A stretch of DNA of 64,000 nt from Tubiluchus corallicola (GCA_030141605.1 JAQGDQ010002407.1:7769-71768); one strand, 5' to 3'. Numbered from the stretch's first letter, positions 16,692 to 26,818 are shown. The notes: a model not told the origin generated them from the letters alone. A program made the numbers and translations.

Positions 16692-18536
16692 TCATCGTGC
16701 CCCGAGGTTGCTTTGTCTTAGGCTAGGGAAAAGTTTTTTTATTAAGTCGTGACGCCCTATTTTTTTAAGTTCTTTTTTAATGTTGGCTATGTTCTGTTTT
16801 TTATACCAGAAGAGCAGGGAGTGTTGTGTGCGTTTTTCTATTTTCGATTTTGCGGTATATATTTTTTCAAGTGTGTAAGGGTGATATCCGGAGTAGTATA
16901 TTGCTGTAGCGAGTGTCATTGGAGTGGGTGTAAATCCCTGTACTTGTTCAAGTTTAAATCCCATTTTTTTTGTTTCGGCAGCGAGTTCTGCCATGTCTTC
17001 CAAGGTGCTTCCAGGATGCCCCGATATAAAGTATGGTATTAGTTGCTGGTTTATCTTTTCTTCTTTGTTGATTTTGTAGTATAGGTTGTTAAGTTTTTTA
17101 AATATGGAGAACGATGGTTTTCGCATAATGTTCAATATTTTGTCTGATATGTGTTCAGGTGCTACTTTTAGCCTTCCCGAGATATGCCTTTTGATGGTAT
17201 TTTTAAGGTACTCAATGTTGTTTTGATCTTTTTTTCTGTTTCCGGTTTTATTAAGTATAAGGTCGTATCGTATACCACTGCTAATGGCTATTTTTTTTAT
17301 TCCGGGGATGTTGTTAGTTTTTTCATATAGCATGGTAATGTGTTTGTGTTCGGTGTCAAGGTTTTCACATATGTATGGGTTTATGCATGATGGGCGGGAG
17401 CATTTTTTACATTTTTCCATTTTAATTCCTCGCATTTTATACATGTTTGCAGAGGGACCTCCGAGGTCAGTTATCGTGCCTTTAAAGTCAGGCATCTCAG
17501 ATATGAGTTGAGTCTCTTTTAGTATTGATTTTTCGGTTCGTGAAATGATGTGTTTCCCTTGATGGGCAGATATTGTGCAGAATGAGCATCCTCCAAAACA
17601 TCCTCTGTGAATGTTTACAGAGTGTTTTATCATTTCATACGCCGGTATTTTCCCTTTGTTTGCGTATCTGGGGTGAGGCAGGCGCGTGTAAGGCAGGTCG
17701 TAATAGCTGTCAGCTTCTTTTTCAGAGATTGTCTGCCACGGGGGGTTAGTTATTATGTGTTTGTCATATAGCTTTTGTGTAAGTCTGGCTGAGTCGAGGC
17801 GGTTTGATTCAGTTTCAATGTGTTTAAAGTTAATGGCGTATTTTTTTTTATTTTTCATGCACTCTTCGTGGGAGTAGAGGTTTTTATTTTTCCAGACTGC
17901 ATTTGTAGGGAATCCCTCTGTTTTCTTACGAATGAACGAAGTTTGTGGTATGTTTGTAAGTGATTCAAAGGGGATGCCTTTTTTTAGGAGTTTCACAAAC
18001 TGAGTTATTGATTTTTCTGCCATCCCGTAAAATAGGAGATCTGCTTTGCTATCGTGCAAAATTCCCGGTTTTAGTGTATCTGAGCAGTAGTCGTAGTGAG
18101 TAAATCGTCGCAGAGATGCCTCTATTCCCCCTATTACCAGAGGTGTGTCGGGGTATAGTTTTTTTAGAATATTTGAGTATGTCACGGTAGCGTAGTCAGG
18201 ACGGTATCCTGCTTTTCCCCCCGGGGTGTATGCATCATCAGACCGGCGTCTTTTAAATGCAGTGTAGTGATTTACCATTGAGTCCATAGATCCCGCTGTA
18301 ACGGCAAAGAAAAGGCGCGGGATACCCAGTTTTTTAAAGTCCCTCAGGTCATCTTTCCAGTTTGGCTGAGGTACAATAGCAATGCGCAAGCCCTGATTTT
18401 CAAGTAGTCTCCCTATGATTGCTGTACCAAAGGAGGGGTGGTCTACATATGCATCGCCGGAGAAGATGATTATGTCTAGTTCATCCCATCCCCGCTTTTC
18501 CACTTCTTTTAGGGAGGTTGGCAAGTGTTTTTTCAA
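16692..18536 (-). CDS. ygiQ: YgiQ-family radical SAM protein
   Basis: Radical SAM enzyme of the UPF0313/YgiQ family; reaction unknown. The N-terminal half has the B12-like fold signature WDELDIIIFSGDAYVDHPSF. The [4Fe-4S]/SAM site is HRGCFGGCSFCTI with C313, C317, C320. A second cysteine group (MEKCKKCSRPSCINPYIC, about 380-397) is usual for the family, as are GRLKVAPEHIS and VQGFTPTPMTLAT. 614 residues is normal length. It starts with TTG at 18536; the TTG overlaps the TGA of a 12-codon frame begun in the leader repeat (TTGA), with AAGGA just upstream. Confidence 0.9.
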   Translation of the reverse strand: MKKHLPTSLKEVEKRGWDELDIIIFSGDAYVDHPSFGTAIIGRLLENQGLRIAIVPQPNWKDDLRDFKKLGIPRLFFAVTAGSMDSMVNHYTAFKRRRSDDAYTPGGKAGYRPDYATVTYSNILKKLYPDTPLVIGGIEASLRRFTHYDYCSDTLKPGILHDSKADLLFYGMAEKSITQFVKLLKKGIPFESLTNIPQTSFIRKKTEGFPTNAVWKNKNLYSHEECMKNKKKYAINFKHIETESNRLDSARLTQKLYDKHIITNPPWQTISEKEADSYYDLPYTRLPHPRYANKGKIPAYEMIKHSVNIHRGCFGGCSFCTISAHQGKHIISRTEKSILKETQLISEMPDFKGTITDLGGPSANMYKMRGIKMEKCKKCSRPSCINPYICENLDTEHKHITMLYEKTNNIPGIKKIAISSGIRYDLILNKTGNRKKDQNNIEYLKNTIKRHISGRLKVAPEHISDKILNIMRKPSFSIFKKLNNLYYKINKEEKINQQLIPYFISGHPGSTLEDMAELAAETKKMGFKLEQVQGFTPTPMTLATAIYYSGYHPYTLEKIYTAKSKIEKRTQHSLLFWYKKQNIANIKKELKKIGRHDLIKKLFPSLRQSNLGAR

Positions 18537-18556
18537 TTTCCTTGTTTTTTGATTTT

Positions 18557-18671
18557 TTTTACAACGTTCATTTTTTTGTTCGCATTTTTATGTAAGTTTT
18601 CTTCAAAGTCCTGATTTCGCTAGTAAACTACAGTTTTTCATCGGCAAAGACTTAGTGTTTTGGGAGGGCCT
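18557..18671 (-). repeat. Leader repeat upstream of ygiQ
   Basis: Diverged 5' end (AAAGGCCCTCCCAAAACAC), then GATGAAAAACTGTAGTTTAC, AATCAGGACTTTGAAGAAAA and ATGAACGTTGTAAAA. The ATG at 18569-18571 starts MNVVKKIKKQGN, whose stop overlaps the ygiQ start codon. Confidence 0.7.
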
Positions 18672-18765
18672 TTAAAAAAATTTTAGTTTGTGGTTGGGCT
18701 GAAAGTTCTCACTCCCTTTTTTCAATGAGGGCCAAGTATTTTGTTTTGGAAAGGGTTTTTGTTTG

Positions 18766-21700
18766 TTATTTTTTTATGTTTTTAAGCACCCCAATAATGG
18801 CAGGGAAGTCATTGATAAGTTTTTTCATCCTTCCTACACCAAAAGTGTTTAGTGAAATTTCAATTTCATTTGCGTATATTTTAAGGATGTCAATGTCGTA
18901 TTTTTGAGCTATTTCCTTTATTTGTATCATAAAGTTTTTCACTTTATTGAGTGGTTGTATATCCTGTATTTCCCGCCAGGCTGTTTTATGAATGTGCTCT
19001 ATTTTTTCGATTATGAGAGGGAGTTGTGTTTTTGTTTTTAGAGGTAGGCCTATTTTTTGTTCTCCTAGTAAGGTGTTATTCAGGATTGTGGCATTGGGGG
19101 AGGAGTGTTTGTCCTGGTTGTCTAATGGTGCTCTTTTTTGTGTTTTACGCTCTTCTTTTTCATTGTGTTTCAGTTCCGACTGTTTTACTTTTTTTATAGT
19201 TATGGTGAATTTGCTTCCTTTATTAACAATGCTTGATACTGATATTTTTCCTCCCATCATTTCAATGAGTTTTTTTGATATAGCGAGCCCCAGTCCCGAG
19301 CCTCCATATTTTTTTATGTCAAGGTTGTCAGCCTGGTCGAAAGAGCTAAATATTTTTTTCTGATTGTTTTTTGCTATTCCTATACCGCTATCTTCTACAG
19401 TGATGTAAAGGGTTACCGTATTGTTTTCGTATTTTTCTGTATGGATATTTATTTTTACGAATCCTGTGTGTGTAAATTTTATGGCATTTTCAATAAGATT
19501 AATCATCACCTGGTGTATTCTCAGCTCATCCAGTTCAAGGTATTGAGGTGTGTTGTCTGAGATGTTTGTATTGAAAGTGAGTCCTTTTTCCCTGACCCTA
19601 ATTTTAAATATGCTTTCTATGTCATTTATTGTGTTTTTGAGGCTTACGGGCATGGTTCTTATCTGTAGTTTTCCCGATTCTATTCTGGAAAGGTCAAGTA
19701 TGTCATTTATCAATCCCAGCAGTATTTTCCCGCTTGTTTTTATAGAGCTTACGTAGGGAGATATGGATTCATCTTTTATGTGTTTTGAAAGTATTTCCGA
19801 GAATCCTATTATTGAGTTCATAGGGGTTCGTATTTCGTGGCTCATGTTTGCGAGGAATTTGGATTTTGCGGTGTTTGCTACTTCCGCTGCTTCTTTGGCT
19901 TTTTTAAGTGCGTGCGTTCTTTTTTTTACGATTTCTTCGAGATGTTCCCGGTATTTCTGCAGTTCTTTGTCTGTAAGTTTTCTGTCTGTAATATCCCCAT
20001 TTACACCAATCATGCGTACCGGCTCCCCCTTACTGTTTCGAGATATGTTTGCATATGCGTCAATGTAACGCACTATTCCCCTTTTTATACGGATTCGAAA
20101 TTCGGTGTGGAGCTCTTTTTCGGCTTTGAGGCAGGTTTTAATTGTGCTTTGAAAATGTTTTAAGTCATCTGGATGCAGGTGTTTTGTCCAACTGCTGTAT
20201 GTTTCATGGAATTCCTCTTTTTTCAGTTTATATAAGTCGTACATCCCGTTATCCCATCTAAGTTTATCGTTTTTTATATCCCAGTCCCATATTCCCAGTT
20301 TTGCCGAACGACACGCTATTGAGAGGCGTTCTTCCCCCTCTTTTAATGATTTTTCAGCTTCACGTTGCTTGAATATTTTAAATAGCTCCCCTGCGATTAG
20401 CTGAACTTGCATAACATCGCGTTTTTCATATTTTTTAAATTTATTCCCTATGCAAAAGATATATTTCACTTTGCTTCCATCTACTATAGGGACGCTTATA
20501 AATCGCATAAGTTTAGGGGTTCCTGAGAGAAAGCCTCCTTTGCTTGTATCGCTAGGTATGGTATTGTATATAGCGGGTTGTTTTCTTTGAACGCAAGCTT
20601 CTAGTATTTCTGTATCTGCAATTTTATGGTGCTGTTCATTTATTACCTGATGTTTTTTGTTGGTTTTATTTTTCTCTTTTGTTGCTGAGATCCATCCGGT
20701 AGTAATTACAGATTTTTGATCGTTGCCTACTCTGTGAAAGAACCCTATTTTACTACGTGTCAGCTCAACAACCTTCCCCAGTATATACATGTATAGCTCT
20801 TTGTCTGACATGTCTGGTGCCTGGTGATATAGTTTTAAAAGAAATTTGGTTATGTTCGCCTCCCTCCTCAGTTGTTTTTCGCTTTCATGGAGAGCTTCAC
20901 CGGCCTGTTTTCGGCTTAGTGCGGTGATAAGTATTTCACCTATCAGCCGTACTTTTTTTACCTGCTCATCTGTCCATAAAAGTTCGCTGGATACTCCTGC
21001 CGATATGGTTCCAAAGATTTTTCCCCTGATAGTAAACGGGATTATGAGCAACGATTTAAGTTTAGCTCGTTCGTAGTAGTTACGTTCTTCGCTCACTTCT
21101 TCCGGTAGCGAGTCAGGAAGGTCGTTTTTTATGAGGACCTCCCCTTTATTTAGCGTGGTTAAGGTTCCGGGGAGTATCTCATTTGTTATTGTATTTTTCA
21201 GTTTTTCATATCCCGGAGCTGCATAGTAGTGAGAATTTTCGGATGACGCTGTTCCTTCAAAGTGTAGTTTTACCCCTATCAGTGGAAGGTTCAGGAGTTT
21301 GGCAAAGAGGGGCAGGTATTTTTGTATTTCGCTATCAATTTTATCGTATGAGACAGATACAAAAGTGTTTGATGTTTCGGAGTGCAGTTTTTCAAATTGA
21401 AGTTGTTTTTTAAGCTCCTGTTCCGCCAGCTTTCGTTCGGTTATGTCTGCTACTACGCCTACCATACGGTATGGCTCCCCATCATTATTGAAAAAAACTT
21501 TTGCGTTACTGCTTATCCACCTCTCTGATAAACCATGTTTTATGATTCTGTATTCTACGCTGTATGTAATTTTTCCCTCCAGTGCTTCTTTAAGCCTGTG
21601 CTGAACCATCTGCTGGTCGTCGGGGTGAACAATGTCGAGCCATTTTTTTTCTGCGCTTGTCCGTTTTTGAAGGTCTATTCCAAATATTTCAGAGTAGCGC

Positions 21701-21810
21701 TCGTTATAAACTGCAGTGTCTCTATGAATATCCCAGTCAAACATCCCCATGCCCGCTACATCAAGAGCCTGCTTTAATCTCTCCTCATTTGCACTGTAGC
21801 GTTCCTGCAT
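18766..21810 (-). CDS. PAS/GAF sensor histidine kinase without receiver domain
   Basis: Two-component sensor kinase, 1014 residues, with no signal peptide or membrane helix visible, so probably cytosolic. Order: PAS (about 10-130, GMGMFDWDIHRDTAVYNERY...), GAF (about 150-305), a second GAF-like domain (about 325-495), PAS (about 510-635), coiled coil, then HisKA with MSHEIRTP (phosphorylated His658), N box NLIENAIKFT (Asn775), DSGIGI and GGSGLGLAISK. In related Bacteroidota kinases a receiver domain follows the ATPase, then a helical C-terminal tail. Here a low-complexity linker (about 885-925) takes the receiver's place, but the tail (LPLIIEKIEHIHKTAWREIQ...) remains. No response regulator is adjacent. 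Confidence 0.88.
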   Translation of the reverse strand: MQERYSANEERLKQALDVAGMGMFDWDIHRDTAVYNERYSEIFGIDLQKRTSAEKKWLDIVHPDDQQMVQHRLKEALEGKITYSVEYRIIKHGLSERWISSNAKVFFNNDGEPYRMVGVVADITERKLAEQELKKQLQFEKLHSETSNTFVSVSYDKIDSEIQKYLPLFAKLLNLPLIGVKLHFEGTASSENSHYYAAPGYEKLKNTITNEILPGTLTTLNKGEVLIKNDLPDSLPEEVSEERNYYERAKLKSLLIIPFTIRGKIFGTISAGVSSELLWTDEQVKKVRLIGEILITALSRKQAGEALHESEKQLRREANITKFLLKLYHQAPDMSDKELYMYILGKVVELTRSKIGFFHRVGNDQKSVITTGWISATKEKNKTNKKHQVINEQHHKIADTEILEACVQRKQPAIYNTIPSDTSKGGFLSGTPKLMRFISVPIVDGSKVKYIFCIGNKFKKYEKRDVMQVQLIAGELFKIFKQREAEKSLKEGEERLSIACRSAKLGIWDWDIKNDKLRWDNGMYDLYKLKKEEFHETYSSWTKHLHPDDLKHFQSTIKTCLKAEKELHTEFRIRIKRGIVRYIDAYANISRNSKGEPVRMIGVNGDITDRKLTDKELQKYREHLEEIVKKRTHALKKAKEAAEVANTAKSKFLANMSHEIRTPMNSIIGFSEILSKHIKDESISPYVSSIKTSGKILLGLINDILDLSRIESGKLQIRTMPVSLKNTINDIESIFKIRVREKGLTFNTNISDNTPQYLELDELRIHQVMINLIENAIKFTHTGFVKINIHTEKYENNTVTLYITVEDSGIGIAKNNQKKIFSSFDQADNLDIKKYGGSGLGLAISKKLIEMMGGKISVSSIVNKGSKFTITIKKVKQSELKHNEKEERKTQKRAPLDNQDKHSSPNATILNNTLLGEQKIGLPLKTKTQLPLIIEKIEHIHKTAWREIQDIQPLNKVKNFMIQIKEIAQKYDIDILKIYANEIEISLNTFGVGRMKKLINDFPAIIGVLKNIKK

Positions 21811-21826
21811 ATTGGAAAGGTACGTT

Positions 21827-21966
21827 TAGAGCTCTCTGCGAAGCTCATCTTTTTATTAATATTTTCGCCAAATCCTCTTCAATATCCTGATTTACATCCG
21901 TAAACTACGATTTTCATCGAGTCTTTACTCAGCCTAAACCAAAGCATTTGCTTTGCAAAAGTCTCA
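21827..21966 (-). repeat. Leader repeat upstream of the histidine kinase
   Basis: One of the best-conserved copies: starts TGAGACTTTTGCAAAGC, keeps TTTGGTTTAGGCTGAG, TCGATGAAAATCGTAGTTTA, GGATGTAAATCAGGATATTG and ATTAATAAAAAGATGAGC, and ends CGCAGAGAGCTC. Its ATG (21846-21848) opens a 24-codon frame that overlaps the kinase start by about 37 bases in another frame. Confidence 0.78.
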
Positions 21967-22063
21967 GTTCACTATTCCACCTTGCCAGAAAGGTAGAGTG
22001 CCAGCAGCCACTTACCAGCTATCAATTTACGCAGCCTGAAGGGGTGTTGTTTATTTTACGTAT

Positions 22064-22126
22064 TTACAAGACACCAAGTTTATGTTTCAGTTTTTCAACG
22101 GTGTCACCCTCTTTTAGTCACGTGTG
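22064..22126 (-). pseudogene. Frameshifted LysM fragment after the OmpA/LysM gene
   Basis: Minus strand encodes HVTKRG, then, after one extra base, GDTVEKLKHKLGVL and a stop. That is the first half of a LysM module split by a frameshift. It lies about 30 bases after the stop of a protein that itself ends in LysM, so an extra C-terminal module has probably decayed. Confidence 0.4.
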
Positions 22127-22167
22127 AGAGGTTTTCTTTTTCTCCTTATGTTATTTGATCCTGCGAG

Positions 22168-24489
22168 TTATGGTTTTTTTACTCCTTTATCTCCAGGGAT
22201 ACGCAGTTTGTCTCCAATTTGTAATGTGTACTTCTCCTGAATATTATTTATTAAAAGTATTTCACGTGGATGTACTCCATATTTATCTCCCAGTTTCCAT
22301 ACTGTTTCGCCTGCTTCTACTGTGTGTAAAAAGAAGGATGTTTTGTAGTTGTCCGTTGCATCATCAACATTTCTCGGAGACGGCTTGTAAGCGCCTTTTA
22401 CCAGGAACCACCCAAACCCTTTTGAGGCTAGTACGTCACACTCCATTCTAAGGAGGTCTGTCAGTTCTTCTCTTGATTCAAATTTAATTTCATCCATTTC
22501 CAGGAATTGTTCGTTTTTGTTGGTCAAAACAATTTCCCCTTCATTCATTGAAGGCAGGTCTATGTGCCGGTGCAGTGATATCAGTGCTACCCTATTTTTT
22601 GTACTATTTTGATGAAAGAAGGGAGAGTATTCTCCATGGGCTATTATTGATATTTTGTCATGCGGAATACTATTTTCTATCAATATTTCAGCAATTCTTC
22701 CCGCCCGCTTTTCAGATAGCCATAAGTTGTAACGGGCATCACCGACTTTGTCTGCCAGTCCGGTAATTACAATACGTGTATTGTGTCGTATAACTTCTTC
22801 AGCTATAAGAGAGAGAGAGAATTTGTCAATATCGGAGTATGTTCTTTTATAGACATTGTGGTCAAAGTACTGAGGGAATATACGCCTAGTAATTTCACCC
22901 CCAGTTGGTAGTTGAATCTGTACTTTTTTTTCTGATGGTCTTTCTTCTGCAGGCGGCGGCGTTACTTGCGTCAATAGTAATGTTTCGAGTTTCACCAGAG
23001 AGAGGTCATTGCTTGCATAGTGTGTTACGGCCTTCCAGTCACATATGAGATTGGCTATGCCTGCACCTTCCGAGAGTAGTTGCGCTTTCTCATTCAGGTT
23101 CATAAGGTAGGTGTTTTCAAAGCCTCCTTCATTGAGGCTCGACATAACCAGCAGTGAGTCATTTATTACAGCAAGAGGATATATAGGGGAGTTTGATAAA
23201 AATTCTACCGGCAATGCTTCCGGATTAGACCATGTTCCATCTTTTTTTTCTGCACGGTGTAGTACTCCTTTTTGCATATCTTCTCCGGCAGTAAAAATAA
23301 CTTTATTCCCTCCTGCATATTTTACGCTATTGATACTGGTAAAGCTATTATCATCAAATACAGGGACTCCGTAAATGGGAAGTTTACTGTCTTCCCCCTT
23401 GTAAAGCACCAGATCTTCCCATTTTTCGCTCTTCTCAGGTTCAACAAGTTCTCCCCAGTTTATTGTTACGATATCCTTCACGGTAAGTTTCACTGTATTC
23501 CCTGATATTTCAGAGTGTGTCTCTTTTTTTGGGGAGTTTTCAAATAGTCCGGGGTCTTCTTCTCCATTAAGTTTCAACAGTGTATAAACAAATATATTGG
23601 AGTCATCCATTTGTCGAAATGAGAAGTTGTATCCTCCCTGGTTGAAAGGGTAAGATAGTTTTTCCGCTTTGTGGCTAGGGTCATTAAGGTTTTTCCAGTA
23701 GAGATATAGCATGTCTCCTTTTTCCCTATCGGATGAGAATATCAGTAATGAATCGTTTACGACTTCAGGAAATATATCATTGCCAGTTGAGTTTACATAG
23801 TTATCCAAGACTTTCGGCTCACTCCATCTCCCTTTCCCTATTCTGCTTTTGTGGGATAAATACAAGTTTGCCTGTTTTCTCCTATCTTTTGTTTTATCAT
23901 CTACTACAAAGATCATTTTAGATCCGTTATCAAAGACAGTCGGATGCATTTTCATTTTTTTGTTTATTTTCTTGAAGTCCTCAAAGATCAGCTTTTCCTC
24001 ATCCGATCCCTTAGAAGCGCTACATATTTCATATCTTCTGCGATGAAGTTTGGTATAGTAAACGGTACTGTCATTATCCCAACTAAAGTGAGAGTCGATA
24101 GCCTGTATGTTAACCTCTCCTGTTTTTTCTATGTCTGAGAAGTTTGTTATATATAGTTTCGCTCCGGCATGTATTGAGCTTTTGTTCCGCATTTTTTTCA
24201 TGTTTTCAAATTCAACACTATAGTCCCGCCTGATTTTGCCGGGATCGGACACAGAGAAATCCCTAGCATGGTATAGCATTCCATCTTTTGCACCAATACC
24301 CAGGTTAGGCAGTAAAGGGATATCCAGCGTGTCAAAACGCATTAGGCAATTGGTTCCTAACATACGATCTTCCATGATATACCATTTATCCAACATTTTA
24401 GTGTTTGAGGTGGTATTTTGTGCACTACACAGAGAGGTAGGCAGCAATGAAAGTACCGCAATACTTAAATAGATAAAAGCCATTTTCAT
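22168..24489 (-). CDS. Exported OmpA-family protein with PD40-like repeats and C-terminal LysM
   Basis: Probable cell-envelope anchor protein of 773 residues. Signal peptide at 1-23 (MKMAFIYLSIAVLSLLPTSL, cleaved near CSA-Q). Residues about 90-520 resemble the beta-propeller (PD40/TolB-like) region common in Bacteroidota OmpA proteins, e.g. DIFPEVVNDSLLIFSSDREK. An OmpA peptidoglycan-binding domain covers about 545-660 (TRIVITGLADKVGDARYN, SEKRAGRIAEIL). A LysM module (FFLHTVEAGETVWKLGDKYG...LRIPGDKG) ends the protein, so two cell-wall-binding modules are combined. It follows ferritin by 77 bases with no leader repeat and may be read with it. Confidence 0.85.
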   Translation of the reverse strand: MKMAFIYLSIAVLSLLPTSLCSAQNTTSNTKMLDKWYIMEDRMLGTNCLMRFDTLDIPLLPNLGIGAKDGMLYHARDFSVSDPGKIRRDYSVEFENMKKMRNKSSIHAGAKLYITNFSDIEKTGEVNIQAIDSHFSWDNDSTVYYTKLHRRRYEICSASKGSDEEKLIFEDFKKINKKMKMHPTVFDNGSKMIFVVDDKTKDRRKQANLYLSHKSRIGKGRWSEPKVLDNYVNSTGNDIFPEVVNDSLLIFSSDREKGDMLYLYWKNLNDPSHKAEKLSYPFNQGGYNFSFRQMDDSNIFVYTLLKLNGEEDPGLFENSPKKETHSEISGNTVKLTVKDIVTINWGELVEPEKSEKWEDLVLYKGEDSKLPIYGVPVFDDNSFTSINSVKYAGGNKVIFTAGEDMQKGVLHRAEKKDGTWSNPEALPVEFLSNSPIYPLAVINDSLLVMSSLNEGGFENTYLMNLNEKAQLLSEGAGIANLICDWKAVTHYASNDLSLVKLETLLLTQVTPPPAEERPSEKKVQIQLPTGGEITRRIFPQYFDHNVYKRTYSDIDKFSLSLIAEEVIRHNTRIVITGLADKVGDARYNLWLSEKRAGRIAEILIENSIPHDKISIIAHGEYSPFFHQNSTKNRVALISLHRHIDLPSMNEGEIVLTNKNEQFLEMDEIKFESREELTDLLRMECDVLASKGFGWFLVKGAYKPSPRNVDDATDNYKTSFFLHTVEAGETVWKLGDKYGVHPREILLINNIQEKYTLQIGDKLRIPGDKGVKKP

Positions 24490-24566
24490 AATTTTTATTG
24501 TTTTATTTGTGCATTACAGTAAGATAATATAATCCTAGTTTCATTTCGTATGAGAAACAGATAGGT

Positions 24567-25079
24567 CTATTTTTGTTCCAGGTCATTGAAGGTGCGGGTG
24601 CCCATTTCTCTATCCATCATAAGCAGTCCCTGTCCTTCTCCATTAATAATTTTCAGGTTATTAAGTATGTCTTCTACGCTTGATTCCTCCTCCACTTGCT
24701 CGTCTACAAACCATTGCAAGAAGCTTTTTGTTGCATAGTCTCTTTCTTTTATAGCGATATCCATCATTTTATTGATCCGCTCTGTAATCATTTGCTCGTG
24801 TGCCAGTGTCTGTTCAAATACGTCAATTACACCATTAAAGCCAACAGGTACATTTTCAGAAATGGGAGCTAATTCAACTTTTCCTCCACGTTCATTTATA
24901 TAATTAAAGAGTTTCAACGCATGTGCTTGCTCTTCTTTAAACTGTACTAGCATCCAGTTTGCAAATCCAGATAGGCCTATGTTTTCAAAGTAAGCAGACA
25001 TTGAAAGATAGAGGTATGCAGAGAAAAACTCTGCATTTATTTGATCATTAACCGACTTTTCAATCTTCTTTTTTATCAT
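24567..25079 (-). CDS. ftnA: Bacterial non-haem ferritin
   Basis: Iron-storage protein forming a 24-subunit shell and oxidising Fe(II) at a ferroxidase centre. The 170 residues show the four-helix pattern with the metal ligands Glu17, Glu50 and His53 (KEEQAH), Glu95 and Gln128. The C-terminus GTRTFNDLEQK is typical of Bacteroides FtnA. It starts with MIKKKIEKSVNDQINAEF; the ATG lies only two bases after the stop of the 13-codon frame in its leader repeat (MSFAKSSYRNKKV). Confidence 0.93.
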   Translation of the reverse strand: MIKKKIEKSVNDQINAEFFSAYLYLSMSAYFENIGLSGFANWMLVQFKEEQAHALKLFNYINERGGKVELAPISENVPVGFNGVIDVFEQTLAHEQMITERINKMMDIAIKERDYATKSFLQWFVDEQVEEESSVEDILNNLKIINGEGQGLLMMDREMGTRTFNDLEQK

Positions 25080-25100
25080 TTTTACACTTTTTTGTTACGG

Positions 25101-25240
25101 TATGAGCTCTTTGCAAAGCTCATCTTTTTATTAGTGTTTCGTGAAAATATTCTTCACAAAGCTCATTTACATCAGTAATTTGCTGCTCTTTTCTTGATTA
25201 TTCCAGAGTGGATCAAATCTTCGCCTTTTCTTGCAAAGGT
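25101..25240 (-). repeat. Leader repeat upstream of ferritin gene
   Basis: Starts AACCTTTGCAAGAAAAGG and keeps GATTTGATCCACTCTGG, CAGCAAATTACTGATGTAAA, GAGCTTTGTGAAG and AAAGATGAGCTTTGCAAAG, ending in the palindromic GAGCTTTGCAAAGAGCTC. The ATG is at 25121-25123. Confidence 0.8.
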
Positions 25241-25329
25241 TTTGATATTTCACCTCCTCCCAAAGTTACGAAAAAAGTAATTCATAGCTTGATTTACATT
25301 TTCAAGGTTTTATAAACAGTTTCATAGAG

Positions 25330-26553
25330 CTATACCCTTTTATTCAACTCAGATGCCAATGCGTCTATAAATTCTTCTGTTGTCAAATAGTGCTCCCGTT
25401 TCATAGTTTTACCATATATAGCCAATGCCAAGTCTTTGGTCATTTTGCCCGATTCGACCACATCAACACAGGTCCTTTCCAGCTTGTCTGTAAAGCTGAT
25501 TAGTTCTCTATTATCATCCAGTTTCCCTCTAAAAGCCAGTCCCTTTGTCCATGCGTATATTGATGCTATGGGGTTTGTTGATGTAGGGTTTCCTTTCTGA
25601 TGCTCTCTGTAATGTCGTGTAACAGTCCCATGTGCAGCTTCAGCTTCTACTATATCTCCATCCGGAACCATTAGTACAGATGTCATAAGTCCGAGCGACC
25701 CAAATCCCTGAGCAACCGTATCCGATTGTACATCGCCATCATAGTTTTTGCATGCCCACACAAAGTTGCCTTCCCACTTCAAAGCCGCAGCTACCATGTC
25801 GTCAATAAGGCGGTGCTCGTAAATAATTCCGGCATTTTTAAATTCCTCGTAGTATTTGCTTTCGTATGTTTCCTGGAAAATATCTTTAAAGAAGCCATCA
25901 TATTTTTTGAGAATGGTATTTTTTGTAGAAAGGTAGAGCGGCCATTTTTTAAGGAGCGCCATTTTGAAACAGCTATGTGCAAATCCCCTGATAGATTCTT
26001 CCGTGTTGTACATAGATAGTGCAATTCCCGCTCCATCAAAATGATAAACATTGTGGTGTTCCGGGTCAGATCCATCGTCAGGAGTAAATGACATCGTTAG
26101 CGTACCCGGCTTCTTCACTGTTATGTCTACAGCCCTGTATTGATCGCCAAAAGCGTGACGCCCTATTATTATGGGCCCCTTCCACTGAGGAACCAGACGC
26201 GGAACATTTTTCACAAAGATGGGCTCTCTAAATATAGTCCCCCCAATAATGTTTCTAATCGTTCCATTTGGGGATTTGTACATCTCTTTCAGCCCAAATT
26301 CTTCTACCCTCTTCTCGTCAGGTGTAATGGTTGCGCACTTAATCCCTACTTTATGTTTTTTTATTGCATAGGCAGCATCAACAGTTACCTGATCCCTCGT
26401 TTCATCGCGATGTTCAATTCCAAGATCAAAATACTTGATATCCAGGTCAAGATATGGTTTTATCAACTGATTTTTTATCATTTTCCATATAATCCTGGTC
26501 ATTTCATCACCATCAAGCTCCACAACAGGGGCAACCACTTTAATCTTTTTCAT
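25330..26553 (-). CDS. icd: NADP-dependent isocitrate dehydrogenase (eukaryotic-type)
   Basis: Oxidative decarboxylation of isocitrate to 2-oxoglutarate with NADP in the TCA cycle, a main NADPH source in Bacteroidota. The 407 residues match the homodimeric type II enzyme: [32 protein letters not shown] (substrate loop), [20 protein letters not shown] and [19 protein letters not shown]. Stands alone; the product feeds glutamate and ornithine metabolism (rocD nearby). A TATCTTCG box about 110 bases upstream may be a weak -7 element; its leader repeat lies further up and has lost the 3' ATG end. Confidence 0.95.
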   Translation of the reverse strand: MKKIKVVAPVVELDGDEMTRIIWKMIKNQLIKPYLDLDIKYFDLGIEHRDETRDQVTVDAAYAIKKHKVGIKCATITPDEKRVEEFGLKEMYKSPNGTIRNIIGGTIFREPIFVKNVPRLVPQWKGPIIIGRHAFGDQYRAVDITVKKPGTLTMSFTPDDGSDPEHHNVYHFDGAGIALSMYNTEESIRGFAHSCFKMALLKKWPLYLSTKNTILKKYDGFFKDIFQETYESKYYEEFKNAGIIYEHRLIDDMVAAALKWEGNFVWACKNYDGDVQSDTVAQGFGSLGLMTSVLMVPDGDIVEAEAAHGTVTRHYREHQKGNPTSTNPIASIYAWTKGLAFRGKLDDNRELISFTDKLERTCVDVVESGKMTKDLALAIYGKTMKREHYLTTEEFIDALASELNKRV

Positions 26554-26700
26554 GACAGATCTTTTTATTAATTCATAAATTATAAGTTAATAGTTTCCAG
26601 TTAGCAGAGATCTGCAATCTTTCATCTATTTTCCCCACTTTGTAACGCTTCTGCTTCGCAAAATCGAAGATAGTATTTTTTATTCAGTTTTGAGGTTTTT

Positions 26701-26810
26701 TAAAATTAATATTTTCGTGAAAGCTCGCTTCAAAGCCCTCATTTACATTAGTAGTTAGAGGGGCGGATTATTTTCCAACTCGAGTCAATTTTTTCTCCTT
26801 TGCAAAGGTT
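26701..26810 (-). repeat. Leader repeat upstream of icd (3' end lost)
   Basis: Starts AACCTTTGCAAAGGAG and keeps ACTACTAATGTAAATGAGG, GCTTTGAAGCGAGC and TTTCACGAAAATATTAAT. The terminal ATG-TTTGCAAAG part is missing and about 145 bases separate it from icd. Confidence 0.65.
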
Positions 26811-26818
26811 TTTAGCTG

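Larger units (their letters stand above)
21811..22167. other. Intergenic region between OmpA/LysM gene and histidine kinase gene
   Basis: 357 bp. It contains the kinase's leader repeat (21827-21966) and, next to the OmpA/LysM stop, a decayed LysM fragment (22064-22126). The segment 21967-22063 shows nothing recognisable. Confidence 0.5.

Noticed and set aside
25101-25240. The leader repeats as rho-independent terminators
   Set aside because: They lack a stable GC stem followed by a T-run in gene direction; the real terminators (31025-31070, 14945-14980) look quite different.
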